64,000 nt of DNA from Phytophthora hibernalis (taxonomy: Eukaryota > Oomycota > Peronosporomycetes > Peronosporales > Peronosporaceae), in the NCBI GenBank assembly GCA_012656075.1, contig JAAKBF010000083.1:248001-312000 (forward strand). Direction: 5' to 3'. The stretch's first letter is position 1. Every line of letters starts with the position of its first letter. Shown piece by piece: positions 32,151-41,586 of this stretch. A program made the position numbers and the translations under genes. Below the pieces are notes generated by a model, which worked only from the letters and a program-made list of their open reading frames with translations, was not told the origin of the DNA and searched no databases.

Positions 32151-34232
32151 ATGGACGACCTTATCAAGGACGCTGGAGCTGGCGTCGGCAGCAAGCGCAA
32201 ACTGGCGCGCAAGTCGCTGACGCTGCGTGAAAAGTCCATCGTCAAGAGCTTCTGCGAGCAGAAGGTGAGCGACTGCAGGGCGCGCGGGGAGCTGGCGCCG
32301 TCCCAGGAGCTTCTGCGCCGAGAGGTGGCGACGCAGTTTGGCTGGTCGGTGGGTCGCTCGACGCTGTCCAAGATCATCTCCATGGACTGGAAGCTTCTAC
32401 GAGGCAGTCAGGAAGGAGGTGACGCACCCAGGAACCCAGACATGAAGCGGCGTCGACGTCCTCTGTTCCCGGCGCTGGAAGCGGACCTCGTCAAGTTTAT
32501 TTCGGTTCATTTAGGTGAAGATGAAGGCAATGTGGGGTGACAGGTGGAGACACACAGTCTAGTGAGACTGGTTCAAGTAATGGAGAGAGGAAAAATGCTG
32601 CTCAGGGGCGAGTGCTGACCGAGGCGCTGATTCTTGAGGAAGCGCAACGACTGAAGCAAGTGCATAGCGTGTCGGATGATAAACTCGTGCTGTCGGTTGG
32701 GTGGCTGGCACGGTTTAAGCACCGCCATTGCATTCGTCTGCGAAAACCCGCGAACAAGGTTGCAGTGCCATTGCAACAGGCGCTTGGAGATGAGCCAGAT
32801 AGCACGGAGTTAGCGCCAATAGGGGCTTGGAATGCAACTCTCTTGGCTGCTGGCTTATCGCAGCCACAAGTTGCAACCGAGTATTCCATCATGACAGAGA
32901 ACTCTGTCGAATGTAGCAGCGACAATCCTTCGAGCGAACAGTGCGTCACTTTGGACTCGACAGTCGATTCTCCACCTTCGATGACCCCACAGCTGTGCTC
33001 CGCGCAGTGGTATCAAGAAAAGGCAGCAATGTCCTCATCAGCTACAGCTGCACGTCTGGAGCAGCTTCCTGACAGCGTTCGTGGGCTTGCTTGTTCGTGT
33101 CAAGGCTCAGCCACGGATGACGACTTGACAGGTGGCATTGCTGGGTTACGTGTAGCCGTTGTGGGGTTCGGCAGTATCGTCAAGGCTTTCCTTGCAGCCG
33201 CAGCGGTCGGAGCCAGCGGATTCGTCGCATGTGTCGAAGCAAGCCCTGCGAGTGTTTATTTGGCCGAACAAGCTGCAGAGAGCTATTGCCTTGAAACACT
33301 GGGGTTGCCCGACGTGAACATAAAGTTCATAGTCGGAGAATATGGTGGTATGTCATCGTCGTCGACTGAAGGAGGTGGCGAAAACGGGTTAAAGACTTTA
33401 CTTGGCCAATCGGACCTGGTCATATGCAATTGCTCGATTCAATCGTTGGAGTTTCCAGCGAGCAAAAATGCAATGCTACAGCTGGCGCTTAGCTTGGTAA
33501 GAGTTGGTGGAGAGTTACGCGTGACAGATTTGGTCTGCTCTAGACGGCTATCATCAAACGAATGTGAGGAAACACGTCTTGGCATGGAAGCGAGTTCTGG
33601 AACGGACGGTTCAACAAGTACGGGGATGCGGGCTCAAAGCTGTTTGAACAGAAGCTTCTATTGGGTGCACCTTACATAGGCGATCTGCAACGCTTGTATC
33701 GATCTCTCGGTAGCGACGTCGAGATTCGCACTGTAAGTTGTAACGCAGAGGAAGCATCGGCAATCGATACCGCCGTAGTTTCGTTGCTGCCATCCCTCGC
33801 TAATGCTGGCGACGTAAGGTTTCGTCGGGTTACTTTTCATGTGTTCCGACTGGAAGATGTCGAAGACCCACTTGAAGATTATGGCCAGACAGCAGTTTTC
33901 AACGGTGGAGGCATCGAGGACAAGACTGCTGGTCTTGCGGATTCTTTATTGGCGTATCGCCTTGATGATGATTGGAACTTTCAGAGAGTGTGTGCACGCA
34001 AATCGATGGCAACACTGCACAGATTTTGATGACGAGTTGGATGCAGCGCTATTTTTCGGTGAATGGAGATCGCTCCAGGCATCGTGGCCCATTCGTGGTT
34101 GGAGTTCATTCAACATGTCCCTCATCATCAGCCTCGTCAGTACCAGGCACGGGGCATTCAAGTGGAGTAGGTGCGTCAGCTTCTGGCCAATCCCCTTCAT
34201 CCACAGAGCCCCTGGAGATGGTGGACATCTAA
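32151..34232 (+). CDS. CENP-B-type HTH protein fused to an arsenite-methyltransferase-like domain
   Basis: One open path of about 694 codons crosses three apparent one-base losses (near 32535, 33570-33600 and 33975). Residues 1-125 hold a psq/CENP-B N-type HTH (KSLTLREKSIVKSFCEQKVS, FGWSVGRSTLSKIISMDWKL). A second HTH follows (LTEALILEEAQRLKQ, LSVGWLARFKHRHCIRLRKP), as in proteins derived from pogo-like transposases. After an acidic Ser-rich linker comes a SAM-methyltransferase-like region: GLRVAVVGFGSIVKAFLAAA in place of motif I, FIVGEYGG, SDLVICNCSIQSLEFPASK, VGGELRVTDLVCSRRL, then GDLQRLYRSLG and a tail WMQRYFSVNGDRSRHRGPF. This order is that of arsenite methyltransferases. The glycine-rich SAM loop is altered, so catalysis is doubtful. 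No DDE domain is present. The likely role is a nuclear DNA-binding factor; the function is unknown. Confidence 0.75.
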
Positions 34233-34331
34233 CAACATGGTTGGCATTGCCAACCATAATATTGCTAACTTGGCAATATTATGCGCTGCAATATTTCGTG
34301 GCATGTGAAACTACGACTGCGCCATTGAGAA

Positions 34332-35672
34332 TTAAATTGCGGAGCTGTTTGCAGACGGGCAGATGCCGCGGATCTGACACTCATTGCACCTGGGTCCCCG
34401 TGGAAGACAAATAGTCTGGCCAAACCCAACCAATAACGGGTTTATGGGACCCCAGTGTTCCTTGGGCAGCCAATCCTCCAGTTCCTACATTTCCCAGTCA
34501 GACACGTAATGAATTCCAGTTCAGCATGGTTCATTTTCGTACCGCTCTAGTTTTTCGGGGTTCTGCGACTTTGGGTTGTTCTTGTTCCATGTCTTCACCC
34601 ATTTGAGGCGATTTGAAATGCGGTGGACGTGCGTGTCCACGCAAATTCCAACGGTACTGTTCAAGTAACACCACGTTAGCAAGCTACATCGGATGTAACA
34701 GCACCAAAGTTCAACATACTTGTTCCATGCGCAATTCATGACAAGCGTCGCCATTTTCGGCCCGACTCCAGGCAGCCCGATGAGCCCCTCATATGTATCC
34801 GGAATATCAACGACGTGTTTCCCATCAGCTTCAGCCTGCTTGGTTAAAATGGCAGCAGTTTGCTTGATGTACTTGGCTTTGTGGTTGAAGAACCCCACGG
34901 GCCTGATCAGCTGTGCGAGTTCCTGCTGGTCGATTTCAAGCATCGACTCCACAGTTAACCCTTCAAACACAAGCGACAAATTTCAGTTTCTACCCCACCT
35001 TGTCCACAAGGCAACTATCCATCTCACCGTGCTTAATAAGGCGACCCATTGCTGCGGCGTTGACCGGGTCTTTGGTCTGGCTGCTCATCATGGCCGCCAT
35101 CAGCACGTGGAAGCGACACTCCTCCGCAGGGAAGCTCTCGTCGAAGAAGACCTGTAGACACAGTGTTACCACTCTGAATTAAAGCCTCTATCCCTCTAGA
35201 GACGCACCTCGCAGCCGTATTTGTCCACCTCTGCGTCTTTGTTAGCCCGCATCTCCTCAATCCCACGCAGTATTTCTTTCCAGTTGCTGGGCTCCTGGCG
35301 AGCCACTCGTTCGTTGGGTTTCTTCTTGTCAACAGCTTTCTTCGCCCTCTTATTGATCGGTAGAGAGTTTTCCTTGTCCTGTTCGCGCTTCATGCCACCG
35401 AATTCTTTTGCTTCAGTTTTGATACATGTCCGACGACGAGAGGGAGGACGTGGCGGAAGCTCCACCTCCGTCTTGATGACGATTTCCTTCTTGTCAGCAC
35501 TGGCAACGTCGACTGCGGATCCACTGCTGCGTAGACGCATGCTCCCTAGTCTAGTTACGAGAGCCTTGGTGGCGGATGAAGCGGCGGAATGTCGACTCGT
35601 CGCAGTGGGAGCAGGATGCTGTGCATCAAACAAATGCTTCAAAACAAGTGCACCACCACAATTGGTTCTCAT
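34332..35672 (-). CDS. NTH1: Endonuclease III homologue, DNA glycosylase/AP lyase
   Basis: Five exons: 35672-35208, 35151-34999, 34960-34720, 34656-34543 and 34484-34332, 375 residues after allowing one lost base at 34959-34961 and one in the T run 34551-34555. The catalytic core is complete: [33 protein letters not shown], helix-hairpin-helix [13 protein letters not shown] with the Schiff-base Lys, and [15 protein letters not shown] with the catalytic Asp. The last exon has [20 protein letters not shown] and ends CX6CX2CX5C, the 4Fe-4S cluster. It removes oxidised pyrimidines in base-excision repair. The N-terminal 100 residues are basic and KR-rich, suiting nuclear import. A MITE ends just 8 bases before the first ATG, so the true start may be a later Met (for example codon 45). 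Confidence 0.93.
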
Positions 35673-35679
35673 TTAGGGT

Positions 35680-35871
35680 TTAACCCTTTCGTGGTAGAAG
35701 GAGGCAAAATGCTCCCTTTTCTTGGTTTCAGATAAGTACGAAGATGTACCCACCGCATTTTGAGACCCGCGTTGGAGATGGTCTTAGAGCGTACATTTTT
35801 GCTTCCTATTACCTTTAAATGACTTGACTTTGTATGAAATAGTATATACAAGTGGTTCACGAAAGGGTTAA
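35680..35871. mobile_element. piggyBac-type MITE with TTAA target duplication
   Basis: TTAA at 35680-35683 and again at 35868-35871 flank a 184-base element whose ends are exact inverted repeats CCCTTTCGTG and CACGAAAGGG. TTAA duplication with CCC...GGG ends is the hallmark of piggyBac elements. The insert is non-coding and AT-rich. It lies directly upstream of NTH1. Confidence 0.85.
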
Positions 35872-36150
35872 CTAGGGCCTCAAATACCATATATATGAGA
35901 CTGCGGCGAACAAAATGATACTTATCCACCATTTAGAGTTATCGAGATATAATCGAGTTTAAAGTTGACCGCCTGTTTTTCGTACCTAGCCGAATTTTTA
36001 AATTGTTGTTGTCTTTTTATCCCTTTCAAAGCATAAAACTACTACATTTCGATTGCTTATAACAAGAGATTTCCGATAATACACTTTTCACAAGATATTG
36101 CAACCACCATCTTTATGTAACTTGGAAACACGTCGGTGTACCCCGCTACA
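35872..36150. repeat. Dispersed repeat fragment and AT-rich flank
   Basis: Bases 35886-35931 (TACCATATATATGAGACTGC...) resemble 37724-37768 (TACCATTACAATATGAGACG...) and, in reverse, 60431-60510. The rest is AT-rich with no gene. Confidence 0.5.
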
Positions 36151-37725
36151 TACACTCCTGGCCACAATATTACGGCCACCCACAAATTTGTTAATAACTT
36201 TTGAGTCACTGCGAGTTAGTCGGTGGTGTTTAGATATGTATTGCGCAACGTAGCAAGGAGGCATTGTTATGGATTAACGTTTGCGGAAGTGCAGTGTGAA
36301 GGGGGCTCACATACAAAAACCGTATTGTACTACTGGTCACAACTTACGGCCACCTATCTCACATACAAACATCAAGATAACTGGACTGATTGTCAAATCA
36401 ACACTCACCGCCAGTGTAATTGGTGGCGCTGAGAGCCCAGCGGAGCGCGAGGCTTCTTCGCATGGGCTTGCCATTTCACTTTTGAATGGGCCGTGGACCG
36501 CCACTGTCTGACGAAGAACGCGGACGTATCAAGGGACTGGGTGAGGTGGGACTCAGCATCAGGGATATCTCCACGACTGTTGGCCGGTCACGGGACTGCG
36601 TTCAGAGGGATCTAAAACCTCGGCGACACCGGCGCAAGTGTGGACGCAGACCAACCCTCACCAAGCGACAGACCCGACTCGTTGCTCGTAAGGCAGCCAC
36701 TGGCAACTTCAGCGCAGCTCGCTTGAAGGAGGACCTGTCCTGTGCGTGCTCAACCCGCACCATTCGACGCCTTCTTGCTGGCGTCGACTGGCTCGACTAC
36801 GCGAAGATGGATAACACCCTTCCTCTGACGAAGCAACATAAGCTCACGCGTCTTAACTGGGCGAAGGCCATGGTGATACAACCGGAACTGTGGCAGCATA
36901 TCATTTTCTCGGACGAAAAAAATTCAATCTCGATGGACCAGATGGTCTCCGCCACTACTGGCGTGACGTACGCCGCCCAGCAAGGCAAACCGTACGACGC
37001 CAAAATGGGGGTGGCTCCGTCATGGTGTGGGGTAGCTTCAGCGTGGAAGGGAAATCGAAACTGGCAGTGCTCATAGGTAGACAGGCCTCCGAGCACCATG
37101 TCGGAGTTTATGCTTCCGTTCGCGCACCTCCACCACGGAGTTGACTTCATTTTCCAACAGGACAACGCTTCGATCCACCGCTCGCGGTTGACAACCGAAT
37201 TCTTCGAAGAGGTGGAGGTTCGCGTCCTTGACTGGCCAGCGCGCTCGCCGGACCTGAACCCGATCGATAACGTTTGGGCAAAGATGGCTCAGCTTGTCTA
37301 CGCGAACGGAAGGCAGTATGACAACATTGTGGAGCTGAAAGCTGCGATCTTGGGAGCTTGGGAGCTCTTAGACATGATGTACCTAAAGAAGCTGGTGGCT
37401 AGTATGCCAAAACGCTGCATTGAGGTCATCTCGAAACATGGCAACACGACCCACTACTAAATGCAAGGAAGTGTCGATTTGACAATCAGTCCAATTATCT
37501 TGATGTTTGTATGTGAGATAGGTGGCCGTAAGTTGTGACCAGTAGTACAATACGGTTTTTTGTATGTGAGCCCCCTTCACACTGCACTTCCGCAAACGTT
37601 AATCCATAACAATGCCTCCTTGCTACGTTGCGCAATACATATCTAAACACCACCGACTAACTCGCAGCGGCTCAAAAGTTATTAGCAAATTTGTGGGTGG
37701 CCGTAATATTGTGGCCAGGAGTGTA
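36151..37725 (+). mobile_element. Complete Tc1/mariner element with 250-bp IR/DR ends
   Basis: TA at 36151-36152 and 37724-37725 flank a 1571-base element. Its ends are inverted repeats of about 250 bases (36153-36402 and 37474-37723) that differ at few positions. Each end holds two similar direct motifs, an outer one (CTCCTGGCCACAATATTACG) and an inner one about 175 bases inward (CTACTGGTCACAACTTACGG), as in IR/DR Tc1 transposons where each binds transposase. The transposase gene fills the centre. Confidence 0.9.
36486..37460 (+). pseudogene. Tc1-family transposase, DD34D, frame broken
   Basis: From ATG 36486 the N-terminal HTH is clear (LSDEERGRIKGLGEVGLSIR, DISTTVGRSRDCVQRDL). The catalytic triad is HIIFSDEK (first Asp), FIFQQDNASIHRS (second Asp) and SPDLNPIDNVWAKM (third Asp). 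The second and third lie 34 residues apart, so the triad is DD34D where Tc1 usually has DD34E. The frame shifts at the A run 36916-36922 (one A short for DEKKFNLDG) and again between 37070 and 37098. The first shift looks like a base-call loss, so the element could still be active. Confidence 0.85.
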
Positions 37726-38249
37726 CCATTACAATATGAGACGGCGTCAAACAAATGATACTAATCAACCAAAGTACGAATCGCGATTTAGGCACACCTC
37801 TCGGACGAGGGCTCATTTTGAGCCCTTGTCCACTTGAAAATGTTAAGAATTGGTGAAGTGGCACGCTCTGGAAACGAGGGCTCCGCGAAGGCTGAGATAG
37901 GAAGTAACAAGGGCTCGCTGAACCTGCGCGCGCGCCTCGCCAAGGCCTTCATGGGCACGTACAAGAGCGGCGTCTTCTCCAAGGGGAGCTTCGCTAAAAC
38001 CGACATCCGCTCGACCACGGTCGTAGAGGAGATCCCCATTGAGATCCGCAAATCGGACCTATATCCGACCGCGGTAGCACTCGGATGGACGTCCCTGCAG
38101 TGAATGCCACTGGCACGACGGAAGTTCGCTGCGCTCTTGTACGTGCCCATGAAGGCCTTGGCGAGGCGCGCGGCGCGCAGGTTCAGCGAGCCCTTGATCG
38201 GCTCGGCCGAGTCGTACACGAGGGAGATGGCGTTCGGATCCAGCGACTT
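37726..38249. repeat. Repeat fragments with a 57-bp inverted repeat
   Basis: Bases 37915-37970 (GGGCTCGCTGAACCTGCGCG...) recur inverted at about 38142-38197, making a potential hairpin with a 170-base loop. The encoded stretch NLRARLAKAFMGTYKS appears on both strands, but no full gene is present. Bases 37760-37800 belong to a repeat also found near 60440. Confidence 0.55.
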
Positions 38250-38520
38250 CTGGTATACCGGACCACACGAATAAGCCTCCTGGGGAGGCAGATCGGCACC
38301 GACATATACCGGTGTGTACCGGTGTGTACCGGACCACACGCCTGTGGAGGCAGATTGGCACCGACACATACCGGTGTGTACCGGACCACACGAATAAGCC
38401 AGGCGGATCGGCACCGCCACATACCGGTGTGTACCGGTGTATACCGGACCACACGAATTAGCCTCCTGGGGAGGCAGATCGGCACCGACACATGCTGGTG
38501 TGTACCGGACCACGGAATTA
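38250..38520. repeat. Minisatellite built on ATACCGGTGTGTACCGGACC
   Basis: Three to four imperfect units of about 65 bases, each with a TACCGGTGTGTACCGG core, a CACACGAATAAGCC segment and a GGAGGCAGATCGGCACCGAC segment. The core is itself a short palindrome-like ACCGGT repeat. All six frames through it give only artefactual repeats. Confidence 0.75.
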
Positions 38521-38954
38521 ATCCTGTTTGGGCTGTATAGCAACTTTCGTTCCTATCTCAGAAAAAATATCTCCATTTTCATACCCCCAAAATGGCGGAA
38601 CATTTTGTTGTCGTGTCGGATGTCACTCTTTAGAGTTCATGGTACATGGTACCGGTTGGCTGTGAGCTCTTTAGCTTTTACAATTAATATATATGACTTA
38701 GAGTTTGTATGCTACAAGCTTAACTCAGCTATAAAATATATTCAGTCTTTATCTTGCTATCAAAACCCGCTAACAGTTTCCTTAGGCCGGGGACTGTGAA
38801 CTTATCATTCATTGAGAGCCTTTGCTCTCTTACGCCTCCTCAAGGCAAGGTGCTGTGTGACCCCGTCACACTTGGTATCACTTGTAGTCAATCTCGCGCC
38901 TATGCGGGTAGATTGAACTACCTGATCCTCTGTGATCTCAAGGAGTGAGTCACG

Positions 38955-39913
38955 ATGGACCGCAGTGAGTTTCCTCACTTGAACGACTCGCAGTTCGAGT
39001 GTGTTCGGAAGATTGGAGGCATCTTCGGAAGAGATGTCCTCCGGGGCTTGGCGTCGGCAACGCTAGCCGAGCAAGAAGAAATCGTAACTGCGTTCGACGC
39101 GTACGATCGTGAGCTCATCGCGCATGTGCAGGAAACCTGCAGGCTTCTACGGCCAAGCTGAAGCCGGTACAACCCAAGCCTCTACGGCTGGTTGTACCTC
39201 CGTTCGAAAGGAAGGAAGGCGAAAACCTTCACTTCTGGATATGGGAAACCGAGACCGCCATGAAGGCGGGTCTCATCACGGATGAAGAGCTACGCGTTGT
39301 GTTTGCGATGTCCAATCTTGGCGGTCATGCCAAGAATTTGGCATACACGCTGGAGACGACGTCTCCTGGATGCTTCGCATCTTGGGCACTGTTGTCCGAG
39401 CGGCTTCGCGCTGCTTTCCACCCGGCAAACGATGCCTTCCGACAACGTTCACGGTTTCTCGCTTGCAATCAAGGGAATCGTGAGCTGTACGAGTACGTTC
39501 AAGAGATGCGCACGTTGGCGCCATCTCTGGTTGGAAACTCTCTCGCAGAAGACGTCAAGACAACGGTCTTCATGGACGGCTTGAAGGTCGGTACCGCGGG
39601 CACGCAGCTGTTCCGCGTGCACGCATCCACCATGGATGAGGCGATTAAGCTCACCCTCCAAGAGGAATGCAGCCAAAACCAGGCTGCCACTTCGGTTGTT
39701 GCACCAGTTGTCGTCGTGGACAACGATCCAGAGCCCTTGGACTGGAGATCTTCTGAAATGTGTTCGGTCCGCTGCTATACATTACATGCACACTACCCAC
39801 GAGTGTGCCCCTCGGCTGGAGTGGTAAAGAAACCATTCCGGAAAGCTCAAGGGCCTAGTGATCGCTGGCGCAATCCGCGGCCGTCTGACCAAGGATACCC
39901 CGGCGATCAGTAG
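38955..39913 (+). pseudogene. Isolated retrotransposon gag
   Basis: Starts MDRSEFPHLNDSQFECVRK. After one apparent lost base near 39150 it continues STAKLKPVQPKPLRLVVPPF and ENLHFWIWETETAMKAGL, then a retrotransposon-gag core: AKNLAYTLETTSPGCFASW, LLSERLRAAFHPANDAFRQR, ELYEYVQEMRTLAPSLVGN, VFMDGLKVGTAGTQLFRVHA. This is the Ty3/gypsy gag pattern. The zinc knuckle, protease and pol are missing, and the frame dies at two stops by 39913. No flanking LTR pair was recognised. Confidence 0.75.
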
Positions 39914-41586
39914 TAGTGGGAAGACCCGTGTCTTCGTGACGGGTGCGCGGGTGGCGCGCACCTCGAAAGATTTGCGGGTGAGAAAATTTGTCTCTCGAAT
40001 TGGCGAAGAGCAACGCTTGGTTGCTGATAGTACACTCGAGTGTACGGGGATGTGAATATCCCTTGGAAGTTTCGATACCTGGGGCGTCAATTGATTTTGT
40101 ATGCCGCTGAGGTATTGCCAACGCTCTGTGCGAGGGCAATGACATTGGTCTATATAGATGTGGTTGTCACAGGTTCGAATATCTGCACAACATTAAGCCG
40201 TACGTGGTTGTGAACACGTACGATGTCCACTGGGTTAGTTGCACCACGAACGCACGCACCCTGAGCCATTTGGCGCGGCAGACGCTTAGGGGCTAGCCGG
40301 CCTCTGAGCACTGACAGAGCATTGGTGAGTGGTGTTCTCACCTCTGTCTGGAACCAAGGCTCTCATGGACGCCGGTGAAATACATGGAGGCCTCTGTTGC
40401 TAACGAACCTGCAACAAGCCCAAGGGTCCTGGATGTCTCCAGACCCGCGAGGGAAGATGCAATGCCAGCATCTTCCAACACCCCAAGTCGTTGCGCCGTA
40501 CGGGCATCGACGGTGTCCGTGAAGGACGACGCCCGTCTACAAGAAGGCGTAAGCCCACGTCAGACCGGAGAGGTCGAGACCATGGCCAGCGCCGAGGTTG
40601 CTAGCGGCACCGTAACATGGTTCCACACGGGACGGTAAAGGCTCCAGGCGTTGTACCAATACAAATAATGGCTGTGGGTAACACAAGACCACGCCAAGAG
40701 TCGGACACGATGTCAAGACTGAAGCTTCAGGAAGAATTCTACCACTAGTCAGTACTTTTCAAACCCAGGGATTAAACCCCAGGGTTTGAAAAGGTACTGA
40801 CTAGTGGTACAAAACACCACATCCCCGGGATAAGGGGGTGAAAGCAACTCGCTCGGCAGGCCGAAACAACGCATGCGGTTTAAAGATCCGTGTGCTCAGC
40901 ACGCGGGCTTAAACCCAGGGCCAAGCAGGGTCACACCTAGCTTGGCTTAGGGTTGTGTCACCGCTCTCAGGGTTTCTAAGGATGAGGCTCGGGTGTAGTT
41001 TTCCTGTCGGCATCTCCGACTTTCATGATTTGAAGCAAGATGGCATCCGTCCTCCAGGCGACTTCAAAGTTTATACGATGTAGAAAAAGACTCAGAATCA
41101 TACATAACCTCCACAAATATTAAGCTTCAGTACACTCGTTTTGTACCACTAGCACGAGCCTTTGAAAAGATTAATTAAAGGTGAGGACAAGCGATAGAAA
41201 ACACTTCAGACAGCGTCAAGATTGACGAAATCCACGCCACACTGCTTCGGGTAGTGAAACATGTTTTTGATCCCACGTTCGTATGACTTGGCGCTAGTAT
41301 CCAAATATTGTACTCCTCGCCACCGTTGTTTAGAGTGACCCGACCCGACCCGACCGGTATAGATTGATAGATTGACATGACCCGATCACCGGCTTCAGTT
41401 ATCGGCGTCAGTTACCTATTAAAGGGATAACAGAATGCTACACGAGTGCCAAGAAGGCCTCCTTGAGATACGAGTCATAGCTTGAGTGCTTCGCTCAACT
41501 TATTTGCGCCTAATCGCATCAGCAACGATTTACACTACTTGATCAACGTTATCGCCAACACTTCGAGCAAGGGCAATCAGCTCAAA
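39914..41586. other. Non-coding repeat-like region
   Basis: About 1.7 kb with no supported gene. It holds the hairpin at 40740-40809. A further TACCACTAG plus CCTTTGAAAAG pair near 41143-41172 partly echoes the hairpin arms, suggesting remnants of one repeat family. Confidence 0.45.
40740..40809. repeat. 70-bp near-perfect palindrome
   Basis: The left arm starts TACCACTAGTCAGTAC and continues TTTTCAAACCC. The right arm is its reverse complement with one extra base (GGGTTTGAAAAGGTACTGAC then TAGTGGTA). The loop is about 6-10 bases around ATTAAA. It would fold into a very stable hairpin in DNA or RNA. Confidence 0.9.

Noticed and set aside
37788..38543. 251-codon minus-strand frame over the minisatellite
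   Set aside because: Most of it is translation of the ACCGGTGTGTACC repeats and an inverted-repeat piece; no independent protein signal.
38873..38893. TGGTATCACTTGTAG just before gag, like a tRNA primer-binding site
   Set aside because: Resembles TGGTATCAGAGC only at the start, and no LTR end precedes it.
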